Part shown: positions 7,623-15,079 of the stretch, in pieces | How the letters are laid out: each line of letters begins with the position of its first letter | How positions within the stretch are numbered: the stretch's first letter is position 1 | NCBI RefSeq assembly: GCF_000253255.1 | Contig: NC_015580.1 | Coordinates: 1,935,001 to 1,999,000 of the forward strand | Direction: 5' to 3' | From: Novosphingobium sp. PP1Y | GTDB lineage: Bacteria > Pseudomonadota > Alphaproteobacteria > Sphingomonadales > Sphingomonadaceae | DNA length: 64,000 nucleotides | Notes under the pieces: generated by a model | What the model was told of the DNA's origin: nothing | Databases searched by the model: none | The model's input: only the letters and a program-made list of their open reading frames with translations | Program-made: the position numbers and the translations under genes

Positions 7623-8149
7623 TAACATTCGACGACGAGACTGATGGGGCTGCCGTCAGGCAGGTAAAGGATGGCGCGGTGGGACAGGATCGTCCCTTGC
7701 GGGCAACCTTCCGCCCGGCCGCGCAATGCGGCGAGACGCTGGCGGGTGAAGCGAAGCGGGGCGACAACCTTGCCGAAGGGCGTGTCGGTCTGGTGCAGGG
7801 CCGTATTCATTTGCGGCGTCAGTCTCGCGGGCACGAACCAGTTGTGTGCCTGCGAAAGCGTTACCCCGCCGCAGTCGAGCCGGACATGGCGGTAATTCAG
7901 ACTCGCCGCGTCATCCACGCGCAGCAGATCGAGTGCGTCCGAAGGCAGGGGCGCATCATCATTGCGGACCGGGTTTGCACTGATGTGCGCAGGATCGCCG
8001 ATTCCCTTTGCCGTGCACCAGTCCTTCAGTGCCAGGGTTGCGCTGTCCCGCGCAGCCAGCGTCCTCTCGAACCGATCAAGTGAGGTGTCGGCGCAGCCGT
8101 CGAGGAGAAGCGAGACCAGCAGGGCCGCTATGGCGGGCCTAGATTCCAC
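7577..8149 (-). CDS. Chorismate-lyase-like exported protein
   Basis: 190-residue protein. After a short hydrophobic leader ending in LLLDGCAD (a lipobox-like Cys), the body resembles the chorismate pyruvate-lyase/DUF98 fold: residues reading LNYRHVRLDCGGVTLSQAHN, then a WFVPARLTP stretch, then TDTPFGKVVAPLRFTR. Function is not established; many such proteins are annotated only by fold. The start is GTG (8149-8147), overlapping the stop of the upstream molybdopterin-domain gene, so translational coupling is likely. Whether the leader is a true lipoprotein signal is uncertain, because the n-region is short. Confidence 0.65.
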   Translation of the reverse strand: MESRPAIAALLVSLLLDGCADTSLDRFERTLAARDSATLALKDWCTAKGIGDPAHISANPVRNDDAPLPSDALDLLRVDDAASLNYRHVRLDCGGVTLSQAHNWFVPARLTPQMNTALHQTDTPFGKVVAPLRFTRQRLAALRGRAEGCPQGTILSHRAILYLPDGSPISLVVECYQAAALDIPTDAGRR

Positions 8150-8900
8150 CGGCAACGGCGGGGCGGTCCATGGCTTCCAGGCCCCGGACGAGTGCGCGGG
8201 TACAGGCCGCCAGGTCATCGGCGCTGATCGACCGGATAACGAAATTGGCGCCGGTGCGGCCTTCGCGCCAGAACGGGTAGGAGCCGATCTGGCAGGTCTC
8301 GAACGTCTTCTCCGTTTCGCGCAGCAGGTCCGCGACGTCGCTTTCGCCGACCCAGCAGCCGATCGTTTCCGATAGCAGTGGCGCGCCGCCTTCGAGCTGG
8401 CCGGAAAGGGCATCGAGCATGCCGGCTGTGATGCTGGGCACGCCGGCCATGATGAAGATGTTGCCGTGCCGAATGCCGGGGGCGCCGGTGTAGCGATTGG
8501 GGATCAGGTCGGCCCCGTCGGGCGTGCGGGCCATGCGCAGGCGCGCATCGGTCAGGCCGCCGCGCGTCTCGTAGTATTTCTCGAGGATCGCGCGGGCCTC
8601 CGGGTGGACGATCACGTCAACGCCGAGAGCCTCGGAGATCGCATCGACAGTGATGTCGTCATGCGTCGGGCCGATGCCACCGGTGGTGAAGAGATAGTCG
8701 TTGCGGGCCCGCAGGGTGTTGACCGCCTCGACGATGGCTGGCGTGTCATCCGCCACCACGCGCACTTCGGCGAGGCGGATCCCCTGGATCTGCAGCCAGC
8801 TCGCCACCTGGGCGATGTTCTTGTCGTGGGTGCGTCCGGAGAGAATCTCGTCGCCGATGACGACGAGGGCGGCGGTGTAGATTCGCGAGGATTCGGCCAT
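8139..8900 (-). CDS. Molybdopterin-binding domain protein, CinA N-terminal type
   Basis: 253-residue protein with the MoaB/Mog fold found at the N-terminus of CinA. It begins AALVVIGDEILSGRTHDKN (residues 9-27) and has the TTGGIGPTHDDITVDAIS loop and PGIRHGNIFIMAGVPSI. The C-terminal PncC deamidase domain of full CinA is absent, a common stand-alone form. Proposed roles for CinA-like proteins include pyridine-nucleotide repair; the role of this short form is unclear. It is the first gene of a two-gene minus-strand unit. Confidence 0.85.
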   Translation of the reverse strand: MAESSRIYTAALVVIGDEILSGRTHDKNIAQVASWLQIQGIRLAEVRVVADDTPAIVEAVNTLRARNDYLFTTGGIGPTHDDITVDAISEALGVDVIVHPEARAILEKYYETRGGLTDARLRMARTPDGADLIPNRYTGAPGIRHGNIFIMAGVPSITAGMLDALSGQLEGGAPLLSETIGCWVGESDVADLLRETEKTFETCQIGSYPFWREGRTGANFVIRSISADDLAACTRALVRGLEAMDRPAVAGGI

Positions 8901-8947
8901 GGCCGCATGGCTAGGACAAATGCGCGCGCACCGCTAGCCGGGGCGAG

Positions 8948-10423
8948 CTATAATTGCCGACCTGCGCGACTGAACTGCAAGTGCCCGTCATCGATCGGCA
9001 ATTCCCGCAATTCGCGGCGGTCGCGCATGAGGTCGTGGCTGAGCCGCCACGGGCCGGACTTTGCGCTCATAGGAACAAGGTGGCGGCCTCGCTGGAGATA
9101 GCCTGAGGAATAGCCGGCCAACGGATCGTCCGCTTCGAGGTCATGGTTTGCAGGCAGGAACGGCACGGCCGTGTCGGCTCTCCAGGCATCCATCTGGCCA
9201 AGGAGCCGGCAGAGCCATTCGCCCACCATGTCGACCCTGTTGGTCCATGACGCATTGAGATAACCGAAAACGGCGGCAAGATTGGGCACGTTCGAAAACA
9301 TGCAATTGCGATAGTACCAATGCTCTCCGAAGTTCACGGGTTTGCCGTCGAGGGCAACCGCGATCTTGCCCAGGGTAGCCAGTCGCAGGCCGGTTGCCGT
9401 GACAATGGCATCGGCTTCGACCCGTTCCCCGCCTTCCAGCTCTATGGCATCGCCCACGACGCGCCGGATAGCGCCAGTGGCGAGAGCGGCGTGGCCTTCG
9501 CGGATCGCCTTGAAGAAATCCCCGTCAGGCATGAAGCACATGCGCTGCATCCAGGGGCCATAGGGCGGGGAAAAGGCCCTTTCATCATAGTGTCCGCCGA
9601 GTTGATCGCGGATGCGTTGCTTGAGCCAAGCGCCCACCTGCTCGGGTTCGCGGCGCGACTTGTTGAAGAACCAGTACTGCAGGGCATTGTTGCGCAGCCG
9701 GGTAAGGCCGTAAGCCCAGCGGCGCGGCAGGACTTTTTCGGCGGCGTTCGCAAACAGGTCGCGGGCAGGCTGGGCGAGGAACCAGCTTGGCGTGCGCTGG
9801 ACCATCGTCACGCGGGCGCCGGCATCGGCAAGGGCGGGAACCAGCGTTACCGCAGTCGCGCCCGAACCGATCACGGCAATGCGCTTTCCTGCAGGATCGA
9901 AGCCTTGCGGCCAGAATTGCGGATGCAGCACCGGTCCTGCAAAGTCCTTCAGGCCATCGATCTGCGGATCGTGAGGCATGTCGTAGTCGTAGTACCCTGA
10001 GCCGAGGATCAGGAACCGCGTCATGAAATCGGCGGAGCCCTGGCCCGTCTTAGCGTGCACACGCCAGAGCGCGTGGTCGCTGTCCCAGTCGGCGTGGGTG
10101 ACTTGGTGCGAGAAATGCATGTGGCGGTTGAGGTCGTGCTGGGCTGCCACTTTGCCCAGATAGGACAGGATTTCCTCCCCGCGCGCCACCGACCTATCTC
10201 CCGACCAGGGCGCGAAAGCGAAACCCAACGTGTACATGTCGCTGTCCGAGCGTACACCGGGATAGCGGAACAGGTCCCAGGTTCCGCCGAAATCCTTGCG
10301 CCTGTCGAGGATGGCCATGCGCTTGCCGGGCAGGTTGCGCCGCAGGTGTGCAGCCATGCCGATCCCGGAAATGCCGGCACCGACGATGAGGATGTCGAGG
10401 GGGTCGCTTTCGGTGCTCACCAC
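8948..10423 (-). CDS. Flavin-containing monooxygenase, Baeyer-Villiger type
   Basis: 491-residue FAD/NADPH monooxygenase. The N-terminal Rossmann motif is ILIVGAGISGIGMAAHL. FRYPGVRSDSDMYTLGFAF follows, and then the Baeyer-Villiger fingerprint FxGxxxHxxxW (FAGPVLHPQFWP). A second dinucleotide motif, IAVIGSGATAVTLVPAL, binds NADPH. Such enzymes convert ketones to esters or oxidise heteroatoms; the substrate is unknown. Upstream lies the tandem small-RNA repeat, whose last terminator ends about 50 bp before this start, so this gene must have its own promoter in that gap or depend on read-through. Confidence 0.88.
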   Translation of the reverse strand: MVSTESDPLDILIVGAGISGIGMAAHLRRNLPGKRMAILDRRKDFGGTWDLFRYPGVRSDSDMYTLGFAFAPWSGDRSVARGEEILSYLGKVAAQHDLNRHMHFSHQVTHADWDSDHALWRVHAKTGQGSADFMTRFLILGSGYYDYDMPHDPQIDGLKDFAGPVLHPQFWPQGFDPAGKRIAVIGSGATAVTLVPALADAGARVTMVQRTPSWFLAQPARDLFANAAEKVLPRRWAYGLTRLRNNALQYWFFNKSRREPEQVGAWLKQRIRDQLGGHYDERAFSPPYGPWMQRMCFMPDGDFFKAIREGHAALATGAIRRVVGDAIELEGGERVEADAIVTATGLRLATLGKIAVALDGKPVNFGEHWYYRNCMFSNVPNLAAVFGYLNASWTNRVDMVGEWLCRLLGQMDAWRADTAVPFLPANHDLEADDPLAGYSSGYLQRGRHLVPMSAKSGPWRLSHDLMRDRRELRELPIDDGHLQFSRAGRQL

Positions 10424-10474
10424 ATCCTCATACCGCCGTGATGCCTCGAATCACGGGAAAAGCCCGAATCGGAC

Positions 10475-10538
10475 AAAAAAAGGGCCGATCCGAAGACCGG
10501 CCCATGAAAGTTTTTTGGGAGAGGATGCCTGAAAGGCC
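10475..10538 (-). ncRNA. Putative small RNA, copy B of a tandem pair
   Basis: Predicted 64-nt transcript. A promoter-like pair lies upstream on the minus strand: TTGCGG (10572-10567), a 17-bp spacer, and CATATG (10549-10544). The RNA would begin GGCCUUUCAGGC, which can form a 4-bp hairpin GCCU/AGGC, then an unpaired AUCCUCUCCCAAAAAACUU stretch, then a terminator hairpin with a UUCG tetraloop (10482-10503) and seven U (10481-10475). The 31 nt from 10538 to 10508 are identical to copy A, 190 bp away. The CCUCUCCC tract is complementary to purine-rich ribosome-binding sites, as in other alphaproteobacterial C-rich sRNAs (CcsR, MmgR/SuhB). Membership of those families is untested. Confidence 0.7.
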
Positions 10539-10543
10539 TGTTC

Positions 10544-10572
10544 CATATGCCGTCGGAGCCGATTCGCCGCAA
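10544..10572 (-). promoter_or_regulatory. Promoter of sRNA copy B
   Basis: -35 TTGCGG at 10572-10567 and -10 CATATG at 10549-10544, 17 bp apart. The hexamers are conserved at the same offset in copy A while the spacer sequence has diverged, the pattern expected of a selected promoter. Confidence 0.55.
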
Positions 10573-10661
10573 ATGCGAAAAGATTTTCCGGTGCTGCATA
10601 TTTTGCAACCATGACTCTCGGCGCATGATCTCGCTGAGGCGCAAGCGCATGGAAAGCGGCC

Positions 10662-10728
10662 AAAAAAAAATGGGCCGGTCCGAAGACCAGCCCTTGGAAG
10701 TTTTTTGGGAGAGGATGCCTGAAAGGCC
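10662..10728 (-). ncRNA. Putative small RNA, copy A of a tandem pair
   Basis: Predicted 67-nt transcript with the same design as copy B: short GCCU-UUC-AGGC hairpin, single-stranded CCUCUCCCAAAAAA, and a strong terminator GGGCUGGUC-UUCG-GACCGGCCC (10693-10672) followed by A and nine U (10670-10662). Promoter elements are TTGCGG at 10762-10757 and CATATA at 10739-10734. The terminator stem differs from copy B only at G-U-compatible positions, so base pairing has been conserved. No open frame of credible composition spans the unit. It is transcribed in the same direction as rimO and begins after the rimO stop. Confidence 0.7.
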
Positions 10729-10733
10729 CTCCC

Positions 10734-10762
10734 TATATGCTCGTGATCGGGCCATGCCGCAA
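10734..10762 (-). promoter_or_regulatory. Promoter of sRNA copy A
   Basis: -35 TTGCGG at 10762-10757, 17-bp spacer, -10 CATATA at 10739-10734. A conserved TTGC-N7-GCAA element lies 21 bp upstream of the -35 (10784-10798), matched at 10594-10608 in copy B. Confidence 0.55.
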
Positions 10763-10824
10763 ATGCGAAAACCTTCCTTAGTATTGCGCATTTTGCAACA
10801 CAGGTATCGTGCTGACGATAGGCC

Positions 10825-12207
10825 TCAGCTGTCGCTGCGTGCTCCGAACAAGTCGTGCTCATCCGCGTCTTCGACAAGAACGTCAACGATATCACCAACT
10901 TGAAGGTCATTCCCCACATTGCGAAGGAAGACATTGCCGTCGATTTCAGGGGCATCGGCCTGCGAGCGTCCGGTTGCGCCAATGTCGCCATCTTCATCCG
11001 GTTCACCGATTTCGTCGATGATGACGGGCAGGATTCGACCGATTTTGGACTGAAGCTTGGCCGCGCTGATCGCCGCGGTCTTTTCCATGATTCGGGCGTA
11101 GCGCTCTTCCTTGACCTCTTCGGGCACGGCGCCGGGCAAGTCGTTGGCTGCAGCGCCTGCAACCGGTTCGAAACGGAAGGCGCCGACGCGGTCGAGCTGG
11201 GCTTCCTCGAGCCAGTCGAGCAGGTACTCGAAATCGGCTTCCGTCTCGCCGGGGAAGCCGACGACGAAGCTGGAACGGATCGCGATGTCCGGGCAGATTT
11301 CACGCCAGGAGCGCAGGCGTTCGAGCACCTTGGCTTCATTGGCCGGGCGCTTCATCGCCTTGAGCACCGAAGGCGCTGCATGCTGGAAGGGAATGTCGAG
11401 GTAGGGCGTCAGCAACCCTTCCGCCATCAGCGGGATAACCGCGTCGACATGCGGATAGGGATAGACGTAGTGCAGGCGCACCCACGGCGCGCGGCCCTGT
11501 GCGTCCTTGAGCTGGCCCAGTTCGCGGGCGAGGTCGGTCATGTGGGTCCGGACTGCATGGTCCTTCCACGAACGCTCCTCGTGGCGCACATCGACGCCGT
11601 AGGCCGACGTGTCCTGGCTGATCACCAGCAGTTCGCGGGTTCCGGCCTGCACCAGCTTTTCCGCTTCACGCAGCACTGCATCGATGCGGCGACTGGCGAG
11701 CTTTCCGCGCAATTGCGGGATGATGCAGAACGCGCAAGCGTGGTTGCAGCCTTCCGAAATCTTCAGATAGCTGTAGTGGCGCGGCGTCAGCTTGACCCCG
11801 GCCTCGTCGTAAGCTTGCGGGATCAGGTCGAGGTAGGGGCTGAGATCCGGCGGCGCGGCTTCGTGAACGGCTTCGACGACGGCTTCGTACTGGTGCGCAC
11901 CGGTCACGGCGAGCACGTCCGGGAAGCGGGCGCGGATCGTCTCGGCTTCATTGCCCATGCAGCCTGTCACGATGACACGGCCGTTCTCGGCAATGGCTTC
12001 ACCGATCGCTGCCAGGCTCTCTTCCTTAGCGGAATCGAGGAAGCCGCAGGTATTGACCAGCACGACGTCGGCGCCGGCATAGTCCGGGCTCATCGTGTAG
12101 CCGTCTGCACGCAGGCGGGTGAGGATACGTTCGGAGTCGACAAGCGCCTTGGGGCAGCCAAGGCTGACCATGCCGACCTTCGGCGGGGAGGGGAGTTCTA
12201 TGGCCAT
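10825..12207 (-). CDS. rimO: Ribosomal protein S12 methylthiotransferase RimO
   Basis: Radical-SAM enzyme that adds a methylthio group to the conserved Asp of ribosomal protein S12. The 460-residue protein has the N-terminal UPF0004 domain with cluster cysteines C18, C54 and C83 (SLGCPK, VNTCGF, TGCMGN). The radical-SAM motif is CNHACAFC with C154, C158 and C161. A C-terminal TRAM domain ends the protein. The start is the ATG giving MAIELPSPPKVGMVSLGC; the open frame continues upstream without homology. It is monocistronic here, with the sRNA repeat immediately downstream. Confidence 0.95.
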   Translation of the reverse strand: MAIELPSPPKVGMVSLGCPKALVDSERILTRLRADGYTMSPDYAGADVVLVNTCGFLDSAKEESLAAIGEAIAENGRVIVTGCMGNEAETIRARFPDVLAVTGAHQYEAVVEAVHEAAPPDLSPYLDLIPQAYDEAGVKLTPRHYSYLKISEGCNHACAFCIIPQLRGKLASRRIDAVLREAEKLVQAGTRELLVISQDTSAYGVDVRHEERSWKDHAVRTHMTDLARELGQLKDAQGRAPWVRLHYVYPYPHVDAVIPLMAEGLLTPYLDIPFQHAAPSVLKAMKRPANEAKVLERLRSWREICPDIAIRSSFVVGFPGETEADFEYLLDWLEEAQLDRVGAFRFEPVAGAAANDLPGAVPEEVKEERYARIMEKTAAISAAKLQSKIGRILPVIIDEIGEPDEDGDIGATGRSQADAPEIDGNVFLRNVGNDLQVGDIVDVLVEDADEHDLFGARSDS

Positions 12208-12378
12208 GGGATGGCGCGCCCGATACGCCGATTGAGCCGTCGAGTCACGAATTGAATGACGCGCGGCTTTTGACATGCGGCGCAATCGCGCCCTTGCACC
12301 CGTTACCGAAGGCTGCGAGACTGGCTCTAACACGGCTTTTTCAATGGGATATGGCCGTAAACGGGAAGGAGTTACGTC

Positions 12379-12771
12379 ATGGGTCCGGTAAACTGGGTGG
12401 CGGTGGTGATCGCCGCGGCACTGGCCCTTGGCATCAGCATTGCGTGGTTCGGCACCTTTACCCGCAAGAGCGGCCAACTGATTCCCGCCAAGACTGAGAC
12501 GCGCAGCAACTACATCCTCGTCGGCGTGCTGATGCTGGTGAGCGCGGCGATGTTCGGGCACAACTTTGCCCGCATCGGCGCTGAAACGCTGCAGGCGAAA
12601 CCCTGGCTATACTTCATGCAGACCGGCGGGATCGCCATTGCCTTCGTCATTCCCGCGGTATGGCTGGTCGAATTGCGCAATCGTACCGAGCCTATGCGCC
12701 GGGTGATCGATTGCGCGTTCTGGCTCGTGGCCTACCTTGCCATGGGCCTGGTGTTCTGGGTGCTGGGTTGA
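12379..12771 (+). CDS. Small four-helix membrane protein, DUF1761-like
   Basis: 130-residue integral membrane protein with four hydrophobic segments (about 3-24, 45-62, 77-97 and 109-129). The opening MGPVNWVAVVIAAALALGI resembles the VNW start of DUF1761 proteins. Function is unknown. The ATG follows GGAAGGAG, a strong SD. It converges with the K+ channel gene, only 10 bp between stops. Confidence 0.7.
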   Translation: MGPVNWVAVVIAAALALGISIAWFGTFTRKSGQLIPAKTETRSNYILVGVLMLVSAAMFGHNFARIGAETLQAKPWLYFMQTGGIAIAFVIPAVWLVELRNRTEPMRRVIDCAFWLVAYLAMGLVFWVLG

Positions 12772-12781
12772 TCCGGCGCCT

Positions 12782-13819
12782 TCAGGCCGGGTCGCAACTG
12801 GCGTAGGAAATCTCGACGATCAGGTCGTCCGCTTCCAGCACGTGGGCGTCCGGCTCCCAGAAACCGATCACGCGCGATCCGCGGTAGATCCGCAGTCCCT
12901 TGCCGGTCGCGATCTTTTCCAGCGGCTTGCCGATCTCGTCAGGCTTGACCTTGCGTTCGACAAGCTGGACGCGGCCCGTGACCGAGGCAAGGTCCGACAG
13001 GTATTCCGAGATATGCTGGCCTTCCGCCGAGCCGGCAAGCAGCAGGCCGGTGAAGCGCACCGGATTGATCACGTTGTCGGCACCTGCCTGGCGGGCAAGC
13101 AGCTCGTTGTCATCGGCGCGAACCACCGCCGTGATCGGCACCTTGGGGGCGACGTGGCGGGCGGTCAGGATGATCAGGATCGTGGTATCGTCGCGGCCTG
13201 CCGACACGAGGATCGAGCGGGCCTTGCCGATGCGCACGGCCTCCAGCGTCTCGTCGCGGGTGGCGTCGCCCTCCATGACGTTGCAGCCCGCGCTTTCCGC
13301 CAGCGCCAGCCTTGCCGAACTGGGGTCGATCACGACGATGCACGAGGGATCGGTGCCGCGCGCGATCAGCTCCTGCACTGCTTCGGACCCGCTGACGCCG
13401 TAGCCGAGCACAACGATGTGGTCTTCGAGCCGTTCCTGGATGCGCTTCATGCGCCAAGTCTCCCAGCTGCGCTTGATGATGAAATTATAGGCCGTGCCGA
13501 CGAAGATGTAGATCACTGCCAGGCGGATCGGCGTGACGATGACCGCTTCGATCAGGCGCGACTTGTCGCTGACCGGGGCAATGTCGCCAAAGCCGGTCGT
13601 GGTGATCGAGATCATCGTGAAATAGACGACGTCGAGGAAGCTGACCGTGCCGTCGTGCGTATCCTTCAGGCCATCGCGGTCCAGCCAGTGGACCATGACG
13701 ACAAGGAAGATCAGCCCGAGTGCAAGGCCGAGGCGAATGGCGACATCGGCCCAGACCGGGACGCCGATAGCGCGACGCAGCGGCTTGAACAGTGCCGGGT
13801 TGGGCCGCTTCTTCGACAT
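12782..13819 (-). CDS. Potassium channel protein with TrkA-N (RCK) domain
   Basis: 345-residue two-TM potassium channel. TM1 covers about residues 26-45, a pore helix follows, and the selectivity filter TTTGFGD lies at 73-79 with TM2 after it. The cytoplasmic RCK/TrkA-N domain begins HIVVLGYGVSGSEAVQEL, with a Rossmann fold that binds nucleotide, and a TrkA-C-like tail follows. It would conduct K+ across the inner membrane under ligand control. The TGFGD filter is a common bacterial variant of TVGYG. It ends 9 bp before the LysM/M23 stop region and could be the last gene of the serS operon. Confidence 0.88.
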   Translation of the reverse strand: MSKKRPNPALFKPLRRAIGVPVWADVAIRLGLALGLIFLVVMVHWLDRDGLKDTHDGTVSFLDVVYFTMISITTTGFGDIAPVSDKSRLIEAVIVTPIRLAVIYIFVGTAYNFIIKRSWETWRMKRIQERLEDHIVVLGYGVSGSEAVQELIARGTDPSCIVVIDPSSARLALAESAGCNVMEGDATRDETLEAVRIGKARSILVSAGRDDTTILIILTARHVAPKVPITAVVRADDNELLARQAGADNVINPVRFTGLLLAGSAEGQHISEYLSDLASVTGRVQLVERKVKPDEIGKPLEKIATGKGLRIYRGSRVIGFWEPDAHVLEADDLIVEISYASCDPA

Positions 13820-13828
13820 AACCGAGGC

Positions 13829-15079
13829 TTAGGGTGACTTGGGCAGTTCGTCCAGCGGGTCTACCGGCTTGCCGTTGCGGCGTACTTCGAAGTGCAGCTC
13901 GTCTCCCTTGGCTAGACCTGTGTCCCCCACGAGGCCGATTCGCTCGCCCGCGGCGACCCTGGCGCCGTCCTTCACCGTGATGCGGCTGAGGAAGCCGTAG
14001 GCGGTGAACCAGCCATCGCCGTGGTCGATCACGACGAGGTTGCCGAACTGCTCTTTCTCCTTGCCCGCGAACTTCACCGTGCCCGCTGCCGCTGCCCGCA
14101 CCATGGTGCCCTTGGCCGCCGTGATGTCGAGGCCGTCGTGGTAGTTTGCGCCGCTGCTGAAATCGCGCCGGATTGGCCCGGAGACCGGCCAGAGGAAGCG
14201 CGACTTGCTTGCTGCAGGCGTGGCGGGGGTCGCGGTCGCCGGTGTGGCTGGTTGCGGGACCGCGCCTTTCTGCGGATTGAGCAGGGTCGGGATCAGCAGG
14301 TTCTGCCCCGGCTTGACCGGTGCGTCCGGATCGAGGCCGTTGGCGGTGGCGATCTGGTCCCAGGGAACCGCGTACTTGTAGGAAATCGCAAAGCCGGTAT
14401 CGCCCGCCTGCACGGTGTGGCGCCGGGTTCGCGGGATCTGCAGTTTCTGGCCGACCTTGACCACGTAGGGCGGCTCCAGCCCATTGGCTTCGGCGATCAG
14501 GATACGGGCGACCTTGGCGCGCTGGGCTATCCCGCCGAGCGTCTCCCCGGGAGTGACGAGATGGACTGTCTCTTCCTCGGGAGCGGTTGCTGAGGCCGTA
14601 TCGCCGCGCGCGGGGATCACCCGCGATGCGGTCCTGACGGCAGCGGCGTCCTGCGACTTGCCGGGAATGGTCAGCTTCTGGCCGATACGCAGCACATAAG
14701 GCGGCTCGAGACCGTTGGCGCTGGCTATCGCGCTGGCAGATGTGCCGGTGCGATTGGCAATGCCGAACAGGGTTTCGCCGAAGGTGACCTCGTAGGTGCC
14801 GCTGCCTGTGCTGACGCCTGTGCCTGCACCGACGCCTGCGCCGCCGCGCGGGATCTCCAGTTCCTGACCGGCGCGAACGATGAACGGCGCTTCCAGGTTA
14901 TTCGCCCGGACAATGGCGGCTGGATCCACGCCGGCCCGGTTGGCGATCCCGTTCAGGGTTTCGCCCGGCTCCACCACATGGACGGTTTCCTGAGCGGCAT
15001 TGGCGGCGCTAGCGTGGGAGGGCGTCAGCACCAGTCCCGGCAGCACGGCTGCGGCGGCAAGCAGGAGAGGCGGCTTCAT
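13829..15079 (-). CDS. LysM/M23 (LytM) envelope protein, NlpD-like
   Basis: 416-residue exported protein. After a signal peptide ending near SHASAANA it has four LysM repeats (about 32-80, 92-138, 168-216 and 217-263, each with GETL or GDT and a final IP), which bind peptidoglycan. A C-terminal LytM/M23 domain covers about 300-410. The metal-binding HxxxD is present (YHDGLD), but the YxHL histidine is Phe (YGFLS) and the first His of the HxH is Glu (ELHFE). That is the degenerate pattern of EnvC/NlpD amidase activators rather than an active endopeptidase. It overlaps surE by ATGA, the classic surE-nlpD linkage. Confidence 0.88.
   Translation of the reverse strand: MKPPLLLAAAAVLPGLVLTPSHASAANAAQETVHVVEPGETLNGIANRAGVDPAAIVRANNLEAPFIVRAGQELEIPRGGAGVGAGTGVSTGSGTYEVTFGETLFGIANRTGTSASAIASANGLEPPYVLRIGQKLTIPGKSQDAAAVRTASRVIPARGDTASATAPEEETVHLVTPGETLGGIAQRAKVARILIAEANGLEPPYVVKVGQKLQIPRTRRHTVQAGDTGFAISYKYAVPWDQIATANGLDPDAPVKPGQNLLIPTLLNPQKGAVPQPATPATATPATPAASKSRFLWPVSGPIRRDFSSGANYHDGLDITAAKGTMVRAAAAGTVKFAGKEKEQFGNLVVIDHGDGWFTAYGFLSRITVKDGARVAAGERIGLVGDTGLAKGDELHFEVRRNGKPVDPLDELPKSP

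Larger units (their letters stand above)
10475..10800 (-). repeat. Tandem duplication with constant 190-bp offset
   Basis: Blocks at 10482-10538, 10567-10581 and 10599-10609 recur exactly 190 bp later at 10672-10728, 10757-10771 and 10789-10799. Terminator, RNA body, -35, the AAATGCGAAAA block and an upstream ATTTTGCAAC-like block are all conserved, while the DNA between them has diverged. This is an old tandem duplication of a whole transcription unit. Confidence 0.85.

Noticed and set aside
10475..10800. CRISPR-like repeat array
   Set aside because: Only two long units with embedded promoters and terminators; no short regular repeats, spacers or cas genes.
10428..11339. Open frames across the tandem repeat (e.g. 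repeated FRICG.. and GILSQKTS segments)
   Set aside because: The repeated peptides come from the duplicated RNA unit. They read through two strong terminators, and the conservation pattern fits stem pairing rather than codons.
10855..12255. 466-codon open frame antisense to rimO
   Set aside because: It covers RimO cluster motifs in reverse. Composition is shadow-like and there is no SD or domain.
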